Shown one piece after another: positions 1 to 10,781 of a stretch of DNA of 64,000 bases (position 1 is the stretch's first letter; the number at the start of each line of letters is the position of its first letter). A model generated the notes under the pieces. That model made no database searches. It saw nothing but the letters and a program-made list of their open reading frames with translations, and was not told the DNA's origin. Source of the stretch: Adiantum capillus-veneris. Lineage: Eukaryota > Streptophyta > Polypodiopsida > Polypodiales > Pteridaceae. The stretch is from NCBI GenBank assembly GCA_014529385.2, contig CM043963.1, positions 72,564,412-72,628,411 on the forward strand, given 5' to 3'. Made by a program: the position numbers and the translations under genes.

Positions 1-1086
1 ACTCAACTTTGCATTCACATCCAAGGGAATAGAAATTGGCTTACAATCAGCCATACCATACTTTGACAACATGTCCAAAGCATATTGTCTTTGTGACAGC
101 CATACACCCTCTGGAGTCCTGATCACCTCAATTCCAAGAAAGTAGCGCAACTCGCCCAAATCTTTCATTTCAAACTCTTGTTTGAGAAGACCCTTCACAT
201 GGTCAATCTCCATAGCATTGTCACCCACAATAATAAGGTCATCTACATATATGGTAATGACCAAAATTCCCACATCACTCTCACGTACATAGAGTGAATG
301 ATCAGCATGAGCTCTCCTAAACCCAATACTGACAAGATACTTGGCAATCCTGTCATACCATGCTCTAGAGACCTACTTCAAACCATACAAAGCTTTGAGA
401 AGTCTGCATACATAATCTGGGTAACCTGGATCGACATAACCAGGTGGCTAATCCATATACACTTCCTCTTGCAAATCACCATTCAAGAAGGCATTCTTTA
501 CATCCATTTGATGCATAATCCATCCTCTAGATGCAACCACTGCTATGACAGCTCTCACAGTCGTCATCTTTGCCACTGGAGCAAAGGTCTCCTCATAGTC
601 TATGCCATACGTCTGTGCATAACCCTTTGCGACCAACCTTGCCTTATGACACTCAATGTTACCATCAGCCTTATTCTTGGTTTTATACACCCATTTACAG
701 CCAATAGCTTTCTTGCCACTTGGCAATGGCACCAACTCCCATGTGTCATTTGCTTCCAATGCAGCCATCTCTTCATTCATTGCATCATCCCAATGAACAT
801 TTCCAACTGCATCTTCAAAACATGTGGGCTCCACATCCTGTATCACCTTAGCCATGTAGGCTTGGTGATGTGCTAGATACCCATCATAAGTCAATTTTTG
901 AACTGGATTTCTGACTCGGTTAGATCTGCGCGGTCCTCTGTCACTCCTTTGCCCTCTAGCATCTTCTTGTACTTTCCTTACACCAGGTGTCCTGACAACC
1001 GGAATTCCAAATTCCTCATCAAGACTTTGTTGAGAACTATCTGAATCCATGTCTACATGTGAAAAACCTGATGATGCATCAGCCAT
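1..1086 (-). pseudogene. Copia-1 reverse transcriptase, runs off the left edge
   Basis: After a frameshift near 1086 the frame encodes a linker and the copia reverse transcriptase, entering through [23 protein letters not shown], then [11 protein letters not shown] and [13 protein letters not shown] stop lies at 448-450. Read through, the frame continues to the left edge and includes the catalytic YVDD box near 241-256 and the downstream FEMKDLGELRYFLGIEV motif. The thumb, RNase H and 3' LTR lie beyond position 1. Confidence 0.9.
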
Positions 1087-2447
1087 AAAGGGAGGTTCAT
1101 CAACCTTTTCCTTTCCTTTCGTGATACATTCCCTGTACCTGCTGGTGGAGAAACCTGCGTATGTAGTCTACCATTCCATGGCTTCTCAACAGAGCCACGA
1201 GAAGAGGACTCTTGTGGTCCACTCAAAACCTGTGACTCTGGCTTCACATTTTGTACAACCACATCATCTTTTACATCAGCCCCAATAGTGCCATGTGCAT
1301 TAGTGTACCAGCTGCTCATCTCATCAAAGACTACATCTCTGCTCACTCATAATTCTTGTGTAGTAGGATTGTAGCACATGTACCCCTTTTGTTCAAGGGA
1401 ATATCCCACAAGAATACATTTCTCTACTTTAGGATCCAATTTCCTACGCAACTCATCTGGTACATGCATGTAAGCTATGCAGCCAAACACTTTCAAGTGT
1501 GCCAAATCAGACTTTGTACCTGTAAACTTTTCCTCAGGCGTTACATCATGCACCGCAGCTGTAGGTGTCCTGTTCATAATGTACACAGTTGTATTTACAG
1601 CTTCAGCCCAAAAATGATGAGGCATGTTCTTCTCATTCATCAATGCACGTGCAACCTCTGCAATGTGCCTGTTTTTCCTTTCTGCGACCCCATTCTGCTG
1701 TGGAGTATATCTGCATGTAAACTGCCTGCGTATACCATGCATTCGCAGAAAATGTGAAAAATCATTGGAGAAGTACTCTCCCCCTCCATCTGACCTCAAT
1801 GTCTTGATTTGCATATCTGTCTCCTTCTCAATCATGACTTTGAAGTCCTGAAAGTGACCAATCACTTCACTTTTGTTACGCATGAAGTAGACCCATACTT
1901 TCCTTGTATGGTCATCAATGAAAGAGACATAATACCTGCAACCATGTATACTTGCAGTATCGGTTGGACCCCAAACATCTGTGTGCACCACCTCAAGTGG
2001 ATTTTTACATACATTGCGCTCATGTGGAAATGAGCCCTTTGACTGTTTTCCAAACTGGCATGCTGCACACACTTTATGCATTCCATCCACCTTGAATTTG
2101 GGCAAACCTTTTACAATTTGTTTTGATTGCATGTTGCGCAATCTCTGCTCATTGACATGGCCAATGCATTTGTGCCAAATGTCAACATCAGCCACAACAC
2201 CTGTGCCCTGTGCAAATAATGCAGCTTTTACCTCAGGCATGTCTACATTCAGCGTAAACATTCTACCTACACATTTTCCCTCTGTGATCAGCTTACAGCC
2301 ATTCTCGAAATCTTCTACATAACAGCCATTTGGATTGAAGCGAACCGGCAAACCCTGCTCAACCATTTGTCCAACAGAAACAAGATTCTTTGTAATGTTT
2401 GGGACATGAAGTACATCTGCTAAGTACTTTGATTTCCCATTCTTCAT
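1053..2447 (-). pseudogene. Copia-1 integrase (GAG-pre-integrase, core, C-terminal part)
   Basis: The frame carries a GAG-pre-integrase domain with the HHCC zinc site (WHKCIGHV ... CAACQFGK). The integrase core follows, with the three acidic residues in their usual contexts: HTDVWGP, RSDGGGEY and NGVAERKNR. Next comes the conserved copia motif around KVFGCIAYMHVP and a C-terminal region. A stop codon at 1347-1349 interrupts the same frame just before VSRDVVFDE, a motif that normally follows without a break. Integrase would insert the cDNA into host chromatin. The core motifs are intact, so decay seems fairly recent. Confidence 0.92.
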
Positions 2448-2501
2448 ATTTAGAGGTATGTCCCCTACATGAGCAATGGGGTGAGCTGTGTCATCTCATG
2501 T

Positions 2502-3610
2502 CTATACATAGCCTGACACATCTGGTTTGCGCATATCTCTAAACCACTCTCCACGAGACGTCATGTGATTAGAGGCACTTGAATCCACATACCAAACATC
2601 ATCTTGGGTGGAATTCTCTGCAGTCATTGTATTCATTACATGCTGCATAACAAACATGCGCTCGTTTTCGTTGTCAACTGCATCTCTGCTAGTAGATGCA
2701 CAGTTGCCCTGTTCTCTCTTTCCACTTGCTTTTCCCTTTGGACAGTCACGTGACATGTGACCTCTTTCACCACAAGTCCAACATTCTCTGCTATCTGCAG
2801 TATGTTGCTGCCTACTTGATCCTGCACCACGACCTCTTTGACTTCCCCTGCCTTGAGACTGGTTTCCCCTGCCACCTGTATTGTTTTGATTTGATTGAAC
2901 TTCTTGAAATTGGCCCCTGCAACCTCTTGGGCCTCGAACACGACCTCTACCTCTACCTCTGTTGGAGTTAGAATAGAAGGCCTGTTCAAAATTATTTCTG
3001 CCATGAGAAGAAGATGTGTCAAGGTTCTTCTCCTCAAGAATAAGCATAGAAATCAAATCTTGGAACACAGGGATGTCGTCTCTTGTATTCATGGAAGACC
3101 TGAAATGTACATACTCATCTCCTAGACCATCCAAGCATGCACGGACAATGTCATCGTCTTCCACTGAGACTTTAATAGATCCAAGAGCCTCAATGATACT
3201 CTTGATCTTCAAGGCATAATCATTGATTGAGAGGTTGTTCCTCTTAACCTGATTTAGCTCCGGCTTTAGTTGAAGCTTCCTGGCCTTGGTGTTCACCTCG
3301 AACACTCTGTTAAGTTTTTCCATGAAATGGCGGGGGTTTCAGCATCCTGTAGATAGCCCATCATGCCATCTGTGATGCTCATAGAAATCCAATACATCAC
3401 TTTGCTCTGGCCTTGTTGCCAGTCCCTCAAAGCTTTCCTTTGTTCTACTGTAGCATTTGCCTCGGGAATCTCTGGTTCCTTTTCATTTTCTCCTTCTACA
3501 TAGTCCCAATAACCTTTTCCTTTTAGGAAATTAGTTATTCTGAACTTCCATGCAGGGTAGTTATTTTTCTCAAGCTTCTCAGTAACAATCTGACTGAAAC
3601 CGTCAGACAT
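2502..3610 (-). pseudogene. gag: Copia-1 gag and start of protease, frameshifted
   Basis: The capsid region starts at 3610 (MSDGFSQIV), with a typical N-terminal motif around WKFRITNFLKGKGYWDYV. The frame shifts near 3323-3340; the next frame continues the capsid and an Arg/Gly-rich basic tail. The tail ends in one CCHC zinc knuckle (CWTCGERGHMSRDC, around 2730-2775) that would bind the element's RNA. Just after it comes the protease active site, which reads D-S-S-A where copia proteases have D-S/T-G-A. That change alone should kill the protease and is a simple G-to-A transition. Two close stops (about 2490-2504) then break the frame. The remains are enough for family assignment, but this is not a working gene. 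Confidence 0.9.
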
Positions 3611-3869
3611 CTTGAAGCACTAAGACAAAATAGCTGCAATCTGCAAAAACCTCCAAATCTGTTGAACCTGCTATCGTGGTACCTGTAACGCTTTCTACAC
3701 TCAACGAGTGTCCACAATCAAGCGTACATACAACCACTATACTTGTACAGTAAATCTCTGTGTACTGCACTTTGGAGGCCTATTCAGAAACTTGTACTGC
3801 ATCTGGTCGTGGATTGCGAACAAAGGGATTGTGATGCTCTTGCTCTCTTAGCCTCTCTGCCTGCACCAG

Positions 3870-3881
3870 GCTTTGATACCA
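3870..3881 (-). promoter_or_regulatory. Copia-1 primer-binding site
   Basis: The minus strand reads TGGTATCAAAGC directly next to the LTR. This is one base from TGGTATCAGAGC, the classic plant copia site complementary to the 3' end of initiator methionine tRNA. Confidence 0.85.
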
Positions 3882-4203
3882 TGTAAAGAATGAGGATGCA
3901 AGAGAGCTACACAAGACAAGCACAAAGCACACAGAGATGGAAAGCTTCTTCTTCTTCTTCACAGAAAAGAGAGTACAAAATGACTTAGTGCTAAAACTGA
4001 AAAGTAGCACATATGTACATGCGGTCACTAAGTGTGAACTCGCTAGAAGCGTACTAGGCTGGCACTATAAGTGTAGTCCAACTGTAGAATCACTGGCAGA
4101 GATCCTCCGTGTCGGTCACCTAACGCACCAGTGAGTAAATGTCGTAAGCGGCCAAGACCCGTAGTGGATGCCAGCTCAAGATGTAGAGCTCGACGTCTCA
4201 ACA
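3882..4203 (-). repeat. Copia-1 5' LTR
   Basis: This 322-bp block begins TGTAAAGAATG and ends TCTCAACA on the plus strand, which gives TGTTGAGA...CA in the element's orientation. The inner boundary is fixed by the adjoining primer-binding site. The outer boundary is inferred from the TGTTGAGA terminus, because the matching 3' LTR is outside the window. Confidence 0.78.
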
Positions 4204-6358
4204 CGGAGAGAATTGATGTTGTGTTTGATAAGTGTTTTTCTTAGTGCATAAAGCTTTCATCATCATTGCACTAGCTAGTCTTGAAGGAACACAAAGAATT
4301 GTATTGTACAATGTCTCTCTGGATGGGAGAAACCATAATACAAAGCCTTTTGGAGGGGGGACAAGCTCCATGAAAATCCGGTCCTCAACTGTTGTCAATA
4401 GCTTAATTTCTCTCTCTTTTGAAAGTATTGTTCATGCTATCTAACTAGGTGTTATGCTTTTTGTTGCTCTCTCCACCCAAGCACTCTTGTAATTCTCATT
4501 AGGAATCTATTCTAATGATATGCCCACTATGTTCATGCTAATTTTCGCTACACACAAGTTTTTAGGCCATTAAATGTTACACAATTTCCAAGCAAAAAAA
4601 GTGCAAAAGTAAATAATCGCGATTATTTACAACAGTGACGGGTTTTTTGCAAAACTTACAAATTTTGACCTAAACACATTCTATAAACATAAAACAAGTC
4701 CTAAATTGAATTCGGTCAAGTTTCGGTCTTGTCGGCATCACTTTGTGCTTCGTCGACTCTAAAATCGCCGATTTTTGTGACTACACTGCCTGTTGAGTTG
4801 GTCAGTCACTTCGAGGCTTTGGACTTGTCCGCAACATAGTCGTGAAGCAACTCATCCAATCATGGCTCATTTGGAGTCAGTTTGAACTGGTGTGTCAAAT
4901 TTGACGCTTTGTATCCTTCGAGCCGTTTTCTGCTTTTCGAGGGCTTTGCTTGATTGATTTCACGAAACCAATCATATACATTGTATATGAACCTCGTAGG
5001 CAAGCTGTCTGTGGAGTCAGATCGAAATTCTGACATCTGCCAAAAACCTAGCTTTTCTATTGGGTACCCCCTTGACCCCTGCCGAATGGTCAAATGATGA
5101 TATAGAAAGGTTCTATTGTGTTAGGGCATGCTGCAGTTCAAAACCCATCTGATTTGGTCGAGCGGACAGGCCACTATGGTCAGTTTTTGGTCATAGGTCT
5201 TCGTGCACTGCTCGGTTTCTAGGATTTTTTTTAGGGGTTTAGACTAGCTACCGGCCGTACAAAATGGATCATTGACGAGTAAAGAACTTACCCCTCATGT
5301 CTAGTGTGAGACGGCGCTGAAAACAGGCAACTGTAGACTCCGGAAAAGACGCACGAAAGAGGTCGAAAAGCTCTCTCTGCAAAGGCTGCAAGTGGAAATG
5401 AGGTGGTTTTAGTCTACTTGGGATATCTATACCCAAACTTCCCAAACCAATTTTCCCCAGATTCCCTCGTTAGTCCTACTAGGCCATGAAATCTATGTTA
5501 GACTCAAAAATTTCCTTGATCGAATTCCTATAGCTCATTCAGCAAGAATTTTGCAAAAGTAAGTCTGGCCGCCTAATTTAGGCTTTCCGCTTCCATCTTC
5601 TGATTTCATTGAAAATTTTTATGATTGTCCGCCTTGTCTTTCTGATCACCATCGTGTCTTTTGTTTTTCCATCTGAGCTTCTTTGTTATTTTTTATTAAA
5701 TTTTGACCTATTTATTAAAAAATCGAAGAAAATAACAAAATGCACTAAGAAAGCAAAGTGAAATTTCAATAATTAAGAAAATCCATTGAAAAACACAGCT
5801 TTATTGTTTTTTATTGGATTTCTCCATTTTTAAGTCTCAATATCAAGAAAAAAGATGAAAAATAACCAAAAAAGACTATTTTTTATTATTTTTTGATAGT
5901 ATATACACCATTTACACTCATCGAAAAGATAATATCAGTGAACTTTCCTTTGATATAATTATAAAGGGCATTATTAGGTAATTTTGCAAAAAATTACACG
6001 TTAATATCAAACTTTTTCTTCCCTCTTCAAACATTGCCCTTAATTACTTAGTGACCCTCCACTCCTCCTAGATGGCGTACTCCGGGTGCATGGGGTGAAC
6101 AATCTTGTCTATGCATAGCCGTGGTTGGCTCTACCATGCTTTGAAGATCAATGCAATTCAAACCTCTATATGTGCTAGAGCTGGGTCTTGAGTAATTAAC
6201 TCAAGGGTTTCTGACGTCGAGGTTTGATGTTGATGTCTTCCAAAGAGCAAATCTTGTAACTTGTGTGCTCTCTGCTTGATTGTGCCATCAGGATGCTTCA
6301 GGACACTGATTGCTTGAGTTGTTGGTAGCACTTTTATCTGTTGTCGAGCTTTTTCTCG
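4204..6358 (-). other. Element A post-pol region, non-coding
   Basis: I see no convincing gene here. In element orientation it follows the end of pol. It corresponds in position, and weakly in sequence (for example around 5300-5400 compared with 32190-32300), to the region after pol in element D. It holds one palindrome copy (4609-4630). In D the equivalent region leads into an extra ORF; if A has one, it would lie to the left, beyond Copia-1. Confidence 0.55.
4609..4630. repeat. Element A palindrome, 3' copy
   Basis: A perfect 22-bp palindrome: arm GTAAATAAT, core CGCG, and the reverse-complement arm. It is identical to the copy at 21197-21218 in the leader of the same element, although about 16.5 kb separates them. 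Confidence 0.85.
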
Positions 6359-6640
6359 TCATTGGTAGCTTGGTTTGCTTGGTGTTGTATGGTGTGGTGG
6401 AGTCTTTTGAGACTTAATTCTCCATTGTTCGATTGGTTTTACGGTTTGTGGAGAAGATAAGTACTCCTTTTTCTTCCAAACGCGTTTCATGTTAGGTTCC
6501 CTGTCCTGAGATGCTCGTCTCTGTATTTTGACCTTTGAAACCTCCTTTAGTTTTGTCGGTGAAGTTTTTGGCACCCATATTTGAATCGGCTTATCCTTAA
6601 CCTGTGCTTTTGGTACCCAAATTTGCCTGACTCCTTGCAT
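6359..6640 (-). pseudogene. Element A polyprotein C-terminal tail
   Basis: A basic, low-complexity stretch following the second protease-like domain, rich in Lys, Pro and Gln, with two near-repeats of QIWVPK. The tail of the equivalent frame in element D (32792-32990) is also Lys/Gln-rich (KKKKQWQPK). I assign it as the end of pol from position and composition only. It has no recognisable domain. Confidence 0.5.
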
Positions 6641-6688
6641 GCTATTTGTAGCATGTGCTTGTCGAGGGGATGGAGAAGATTGATTGCT

Positions 6689-7102
6689 TCATGGTTTTCT
6701 CTGTTGTTGATTTCTCCCTTTCCATTCCTCCTTGCTTGGTGCAATTGGAACAATGAGTTGTCCGCCTTTCGGTGATAGCTTGAGCTGATTTGTATCCCAA
6801 TCTGGTACTGCTTTGTATGTCTGTATCCAAGGAATTCCAAGAATCATTGTCTCATTCATGTGTTCATCTGGTAAGCATACAAATTGATGAGGACATGAAC
6901 ATCCATGTACTATCACGTTCAAGTTGACTACCCCCAATGTTGGTGTTGAGTTCTTGTTGCATCCTTTGATAGTCGTTATTCCCACCGCCAATGCTTGATT
7001 TGTTGCTTTCTTGTATGTGGAATAACTGACTGCATTTACTCTAGCTCCTGTGTCGACCAAAGCATTGGTGCTATGATTATTAAGTTGTACTCTGATGCGC
7101 AA
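6689..7102 (-). pseudogene. Element A second retropepsin-like domain (PR2), after integrase
   Basis: The frame begins with a beta-hairpin-like MRIRVQLNN, then the active-site motif V-D-T-G-A (Asp at residue 17). Later come the hydrophobic glycine turn (ILGIPW) and the following W-D pair, in the order found in pepsin-like retroviral proteases. It lies after the integrase C-terminal domain, whereas the normal protease of this element is at 11654-11983. Element D has the same domain in the same place (32996-33355) with D-S-G-A, so it was inherited and not captured by this copy. It could be a second active protease or a binding domain that keeps the fold. The frame is cut off from the integrase by stops. 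Confidence 0.8.
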
Positions 7103-7209
7103 GTCTTTAGGTAATTATCATTGTCGGTCATCTATTCCAAGAGTGTAGATGGGAATCAGTATGTGTTGATTCTTGAGAGCAGCTTTCCGTTTGAGTACCC
7201 GAAGCCGAG

Positions 7210-7521
7210 CTTCCTCTTGGGCTTCATCAATAACCTGCTATCATTTAATATTTCTTTCCTTGGATTCATGTATTCTTTCTAGCAATTCATTGGTTAGCGG
7301 AAAATTATATTTCTTTAAACGACATCCATTAATCCAATCAGCCGTTGGGTCACCATCTAGGGTGGCTTCCTCTTGGGCTTCATCAATAACCTGCTATCAC
7401 TTAATATTTCTTTCCTTGGCTTCATGTATTCTTTCTAGCAATTCATTGGTTAGTGGCAAATTATATTTCTTTAAACGACATCCACTAATCCAATCAGCCA
7501 TTGGGTCACCATCTAGGGTGG
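7210..7521 (-). repeat. 156-bp in-frame tandem duplication
   Basis: Two direct copies (7210-7365, 7366-7521) differ at only a few positions, such as ATTTAATA against ACTTAATA and TTAGCGGAAAA against TTAGTGGCAAA. The 156-bp period equals 52 codons. Confidence 0.92.
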
Positions 7522-7768
7522 ACAATTTTACGGCTCCACTTGGAGATACATCTTCAATGATAAACGATCCGTTTCCCTTTTTCTTAAACTTGGGAATGTG
7601 TTGCTTAAGGGAATAGACTAAAACTAAGTCCCCTTTCTTGAAGATTTTCGTAATAAGGTGGGAATCAAAAAACTGTTTTTGTTGAATCTGCTTTTGTGCA
7701 TAGATGTGAGCTACAACAGTTAGCCTTTGCTCATCTAACTTTTCCAAATCTTCAAGTCTTTTTGACAA
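7210..7768 (-). pseudogene. Element A integrase C-terminal domain with internal duplication
   Basis: This is the DNA-binding C-terminal part of a gypsy integrase: a helical lead (RLEDLEKLDEQRL), then FKKGDLVLVYSLKQH and the beta-barrel motif SPSGAVKLSTLDGDP. Its final 52 codons are duplicated in tandem (7210-7365 and 7366-7521), each copy running from the TLDGDP region through WI(S/N)GCRLKKYN. The period of 156 bp keeps the frame. A stop lies at the end of each unit. The equivalent domain in element D (about 33570-33940) has one copy, so the duplication is specific to this insertion or subfamily. Confidence 0.8.
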
Positions 7769-7925
7769 CTCATGTCAAGTCCACTCAAGATTCGTTGCTA
7801 CTTTTAATGTCAGCAATAGAAATTCTATTGGAAGTATGGCATAAGACCATAAACAAGGTTAAAGGGTGTAGCATTTTAAGCTGTTTTGAATGAAACTCAA
7901 TAAGCCCATAGAGCTGCATGGAGAT

Positions 7926-8330
7926 TCATTTCCCACTTTGTTTTCCTGAACTAACCACTTTTGTCAAGACTGAGCTAAGAATTTTGTTCGTATGCTCAGC
8001 TTGTTCATTTGCTTGTGGGTGATAGGGAGCTGATTTGTTATGGATGACCATAAACTCATTAAGAAAATACTCGATTACCTCATTGAGGAAATGAGTTCTC
8101 CGATCACTGACAATTTCTATTGGCAGTCCATATCTCGTGAATACATACTCATATAAGAATGCAGTCGTGGTTCTGGCATCATTCTTTTGAGTTGTTGTAG
8201 CCTTTGCCCACTTGGTTAAGTAATCCATAGCCACAATGATATATTGAGCTTGGGTTCTATAAGCAAGTGGTTGTATTGGCCCAACAAAATCTATACCCCA
8301 TTTGCAAAAGCTCTTGCCACCATCATTGGT
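7926..8330 (-). pseudogene. Element A integrase catalytic core
   Basis: The gypsy integrase core reads through AMDYLTKWAKATTTQ, then the second catalytic Asp in IEIVSDRRTHF and the Glu in the NEQAEHTNK context, with APYHPQ between them. The first Asp lies upstream near 8310, in a frame broken by a shift. It would catalyse 3' processing and strand transfer of element cDNA. Residues match element D closely, for example the FLYEYVF.(R/Q)YGLPIEIVSDR block. The frame ends in a stop shortly after, so this copy is inactive. Confidence 0.88.
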
Positions 8331-9170
8331 CTTAAGGGCATGCTATCCACACATGTTGGCATTTTTGCTCGTTGACAAGCATCACACCTCCAAACATATT
8401 CTTTAGCATTTGCAAAAAGTGTTGGCCACCATATGCCTGCCATCAAGATTGTTCTTGTGGTGGTCTCACTAGAAAAGTGACCTCCCGCTAATCTAGCATG
8501 TGCTTGTTCTTAATCAGAATATACTCGTCTCATTTGCACAAAGACGCAAATGTTGATCTTTACCTCTTCGATACAATTGGTTCCCAATAAGAGCATAGTC
8601 TCTTGATTTAGTTTCAATTGCTCTTTAACGGTGTTTACTCATATCCTTAGGAAATGTTCGGCCTAATAAGTAAGTAAACAGATAGTTACTCCATTAGGAA
8701 CAGGCAACATTTGAAACAATGTTACATGAGGTATGCCAGTGTTTGTTTTTTACATTGAGGATAATCCTTTACAAAAGATTGAACATCACTCCTCATAGTC
8801 GGCCAAAATACTCCAAGTCTCAAGACTCTTTGCATAGTTTGGTCTTTCGCAAAGTGAAGTCCAACTATGGTAACATGTGCTTGACTTAGGTACTGGTTTT
8901 TCTCTTCAGGATTAATGCATAAGAGCAATATTCCATCTCGATTTCTTTTGTATAACCTACCACCTAGTAATTGATACATAGCCAATTGCTCAATGAATCC
9001 CAGTGTAATAGGAAGTGGTATTTGTGAATCCACTTGAGCTATTGTCATCAATGACACCATGTTTTCCGACCATCGAGGTATCATTTTCATGAGAACAAAT
9101 AGGCATCTGGTAGATTGTCGTCTACCCCTTTAGGTGATTCTCCTGAAACAATCCTTGACAAATGATATGC
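8235..9170 (-). pseudogene. Element A tandem H2C2 zinc-binding modules before integrase
   Basis: Two related modules follow RNase H. Module 1 (8722-9090) has IPRWSENMVSL, LYKRNRDGILLLC and a zinc site H-x6-H ... Y-x2-C, in which the first Cys is replaced by Tyr. Module 2 (about 8340-8640, broken by stops and a frameshift) shows RRGKDQHLRLC, a GGHFS segment, GIWWPTL and CDACQRAK. Ordinary gypsy integrases have one such module. Element D shows the same pair, so the duplication predates the divergence of A and D. The modules are expected to bind zinc and help integrase multimerise. Confidence 0.75.
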
Positions 9171-9761
9171 TCATTGATGTGTAGTGCCCTTTTTGACAAC
9201 CACAGTGAAATCAAATTCTAGAAGAATGATGAACCATCTCACTATTCTTCCTGTGATGCATGGCTTATTGACCAAGTATAATAAAGCTTCGTGGTCCACA
9301 AAGAACACAAACTTGTTGGCTAATAGGTAATGTCTATACTTTTTAACGGCATAGATCATTCCTAATCCTTCCCTTTCAGTGGTAGTGTAATTATTTTCTG
9401 CCATGTTCAATTGTCGGCTAGCATAAGAAATACGAAAGTCAATTTTCTCGTCTCCTGGTTGAGCTAGTATACAACCGATAGCAAAATTGGAAGCATCTAC
9501 ATATATGTGTAATATCTTCTTCCACTCTGGTGCTTTCAATATTGGAGCTGAGGTGAGAGCTTGCTTAAGCTTTATGAAGGATTCTTCACATGCCTCGGTC
9601 CATTCAAAGTGTATAATCAAGCTATACATGGGTTTTGCAATTATGGCGTACATGTAGATGAGCCGTCGGTAATATCCACAATGCCCCATGAAGGCTTGTA
9701 CCCCCTTGACTATTTTTGGTCTCGACAAAATTAGCAATGAAATGAATTTTTTCAATATCAA
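9171..9761 (-). pseudogene. Element A RNase H and connection
   Basis: This segment covers the end of reverse transcriptase (thumb/connection, FMGHCGYYRRLIYMYA) and a complete RNase H-like domain. The catalytic acidic residues are in their usual contexts: YVDASNFAIGC, TTTEREGLGMIYAVKKYRHYLL and FVDHEALLYL. It would remove genomic RNA after first-strand synthesis. A frame change near 9761 separates it from the palm. The domain is nearly identical in layout to 35200-35560 in element D. Confidence 0.9.
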
Positions 9762-9764
9762 TAG

Positions 9765-10781
9765 CTATGCCATTTTTATGCACTGTATGTCCAAGAATTT
9801 TTCCTTGTCTACCCATAAATGTGCACTTCTATAAAGTCTACATTTTTCGAATACCTTTTTGAGGTGTTCAAAATGATCAGCTCGGGTTGATGAATGTACA
9901 CATAAATCATCCATATATACTTCCAAGAATTTCCTAAGATATTCTTTAAAAGCATGGCTCATCAATCTTTGAAATGTGGCTAGAGCATTAGTTAACCCAA
10001 ATGGCATGACCCGATAGGCAAAAAATTCTCATTCTGTTGCAAAAGCAGTTTTATGCTGATCTTTTGGGTCAACCAAAAGTTGATTGTACCCCGAAAATTC
10101 ATCTAAGAAGCTGTAAGATTCTTTTCCTACAACTCGTTCTAAAATATGCTCAGTGATTGGAAGAGGAAAGTTGTCTCTAATGGTAGCTGCATTCACTTTT
10201 TTGAGATTGACACACACTCGTAATTTTCCATTCTTCTTGGGTACTACCACAATTGGAGACACCCAATCTGTGTGTTCAATTTTGTAAATGAATTTGGCTT
10301 CCTTTAGTTTTTCAATCCCTTCTTTTATCTTCCTGTCAAATGTTTCATTATACGTGTATGGCCTTTGTCTACTTGGTTTCGCATCATCTCTCATGGGTAT
10401 GATATGTTGACAGATTTCTAGATCAACATCCTTGAGATCCTTATATGAACAAGCGAAGATATCTCGGTATTCCTTTAACAAGCTCAGCAAGAGCTCTTCT
10501 TCTTCTTCTGTTAGGTCATTCGCAATGTAAGCAAGTCTATGCTCTTCTCCTGGTTCAGCCAAGTCTATCTTTTTCACGTTTTCAGGCCCTTCGTAGGACT
10601 CGCCCTGTTTTCTTGACTCCCTAACAGGTTGTTCGACTATGATTTTTCGATCTTGGAGAGTATACGTTTTGTAATGGGATGGAATGCTCATTACATCCTT
10701 ACCATCCTCTTCTGTGGTTTCCATTTCGGTCGTGTATATCTCCTTTAGAGATTTTTCAACTCTTGATATATCTTTTTCCAC
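9765..10781 (-). pseudogene. Element A reverse transcriptase
   Basis: The fingers and palm of a Ty3/gypsy reverse transcriptase: HTDWVSPIVVVPKKNGKLRVCVNLKKVN, then the SFLDEFSGYNQ segment, then MPFGLTNALATFQRLM and the catalytic YMDD box (about 9905-9920). One stop separates the frames at 10007 and 10029. The segment upstream of the fingers (residues 1-100 of the frame starting at 10781) is acidic and includes the LLSLLKEYRDIFACSYKDLKDVD motif common before plant gypsy reverse transcriptases. The domain copies element RNA into DNA. Confidence 0.93.

Larger units (their letters stand above)
1..4203 (-). mobile_element. Copia-1: Ty1/copia LTR retrotransposon, 3' part outside window
   Basis: On the minus strand the order is 5' LTR (3882-4203), initiator-Met-tRNA-type primer-binding site, gag, zinc knuckle, protease, integrase and reverse transcriptase. 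Integrase before reverse transcriptase is the Ty1/copia order. Reverse transcriptase runs off the left edge, so RNase H and the 3' LTR lie outside the window. The coding frame has at least two frameshifts and several stops, so this copy is dead. It abuts the 3' region of element A at 4204; the bases just outside the LTR are CGGAG, but the partner target-site duplication is not visible. Confidence 0.93.

Noticed and set aside
4204-6358. 3' LTR of element A
   Set aside because: No block here matches the 5' LTR from 22486 (TGTGGGACGCATG) in either orientation.
7173-7616. Plus-strand gene with an internal repeat
   Set aside because: It is the antisense of the integrase C-terminal domain and its 156-bp duplication.
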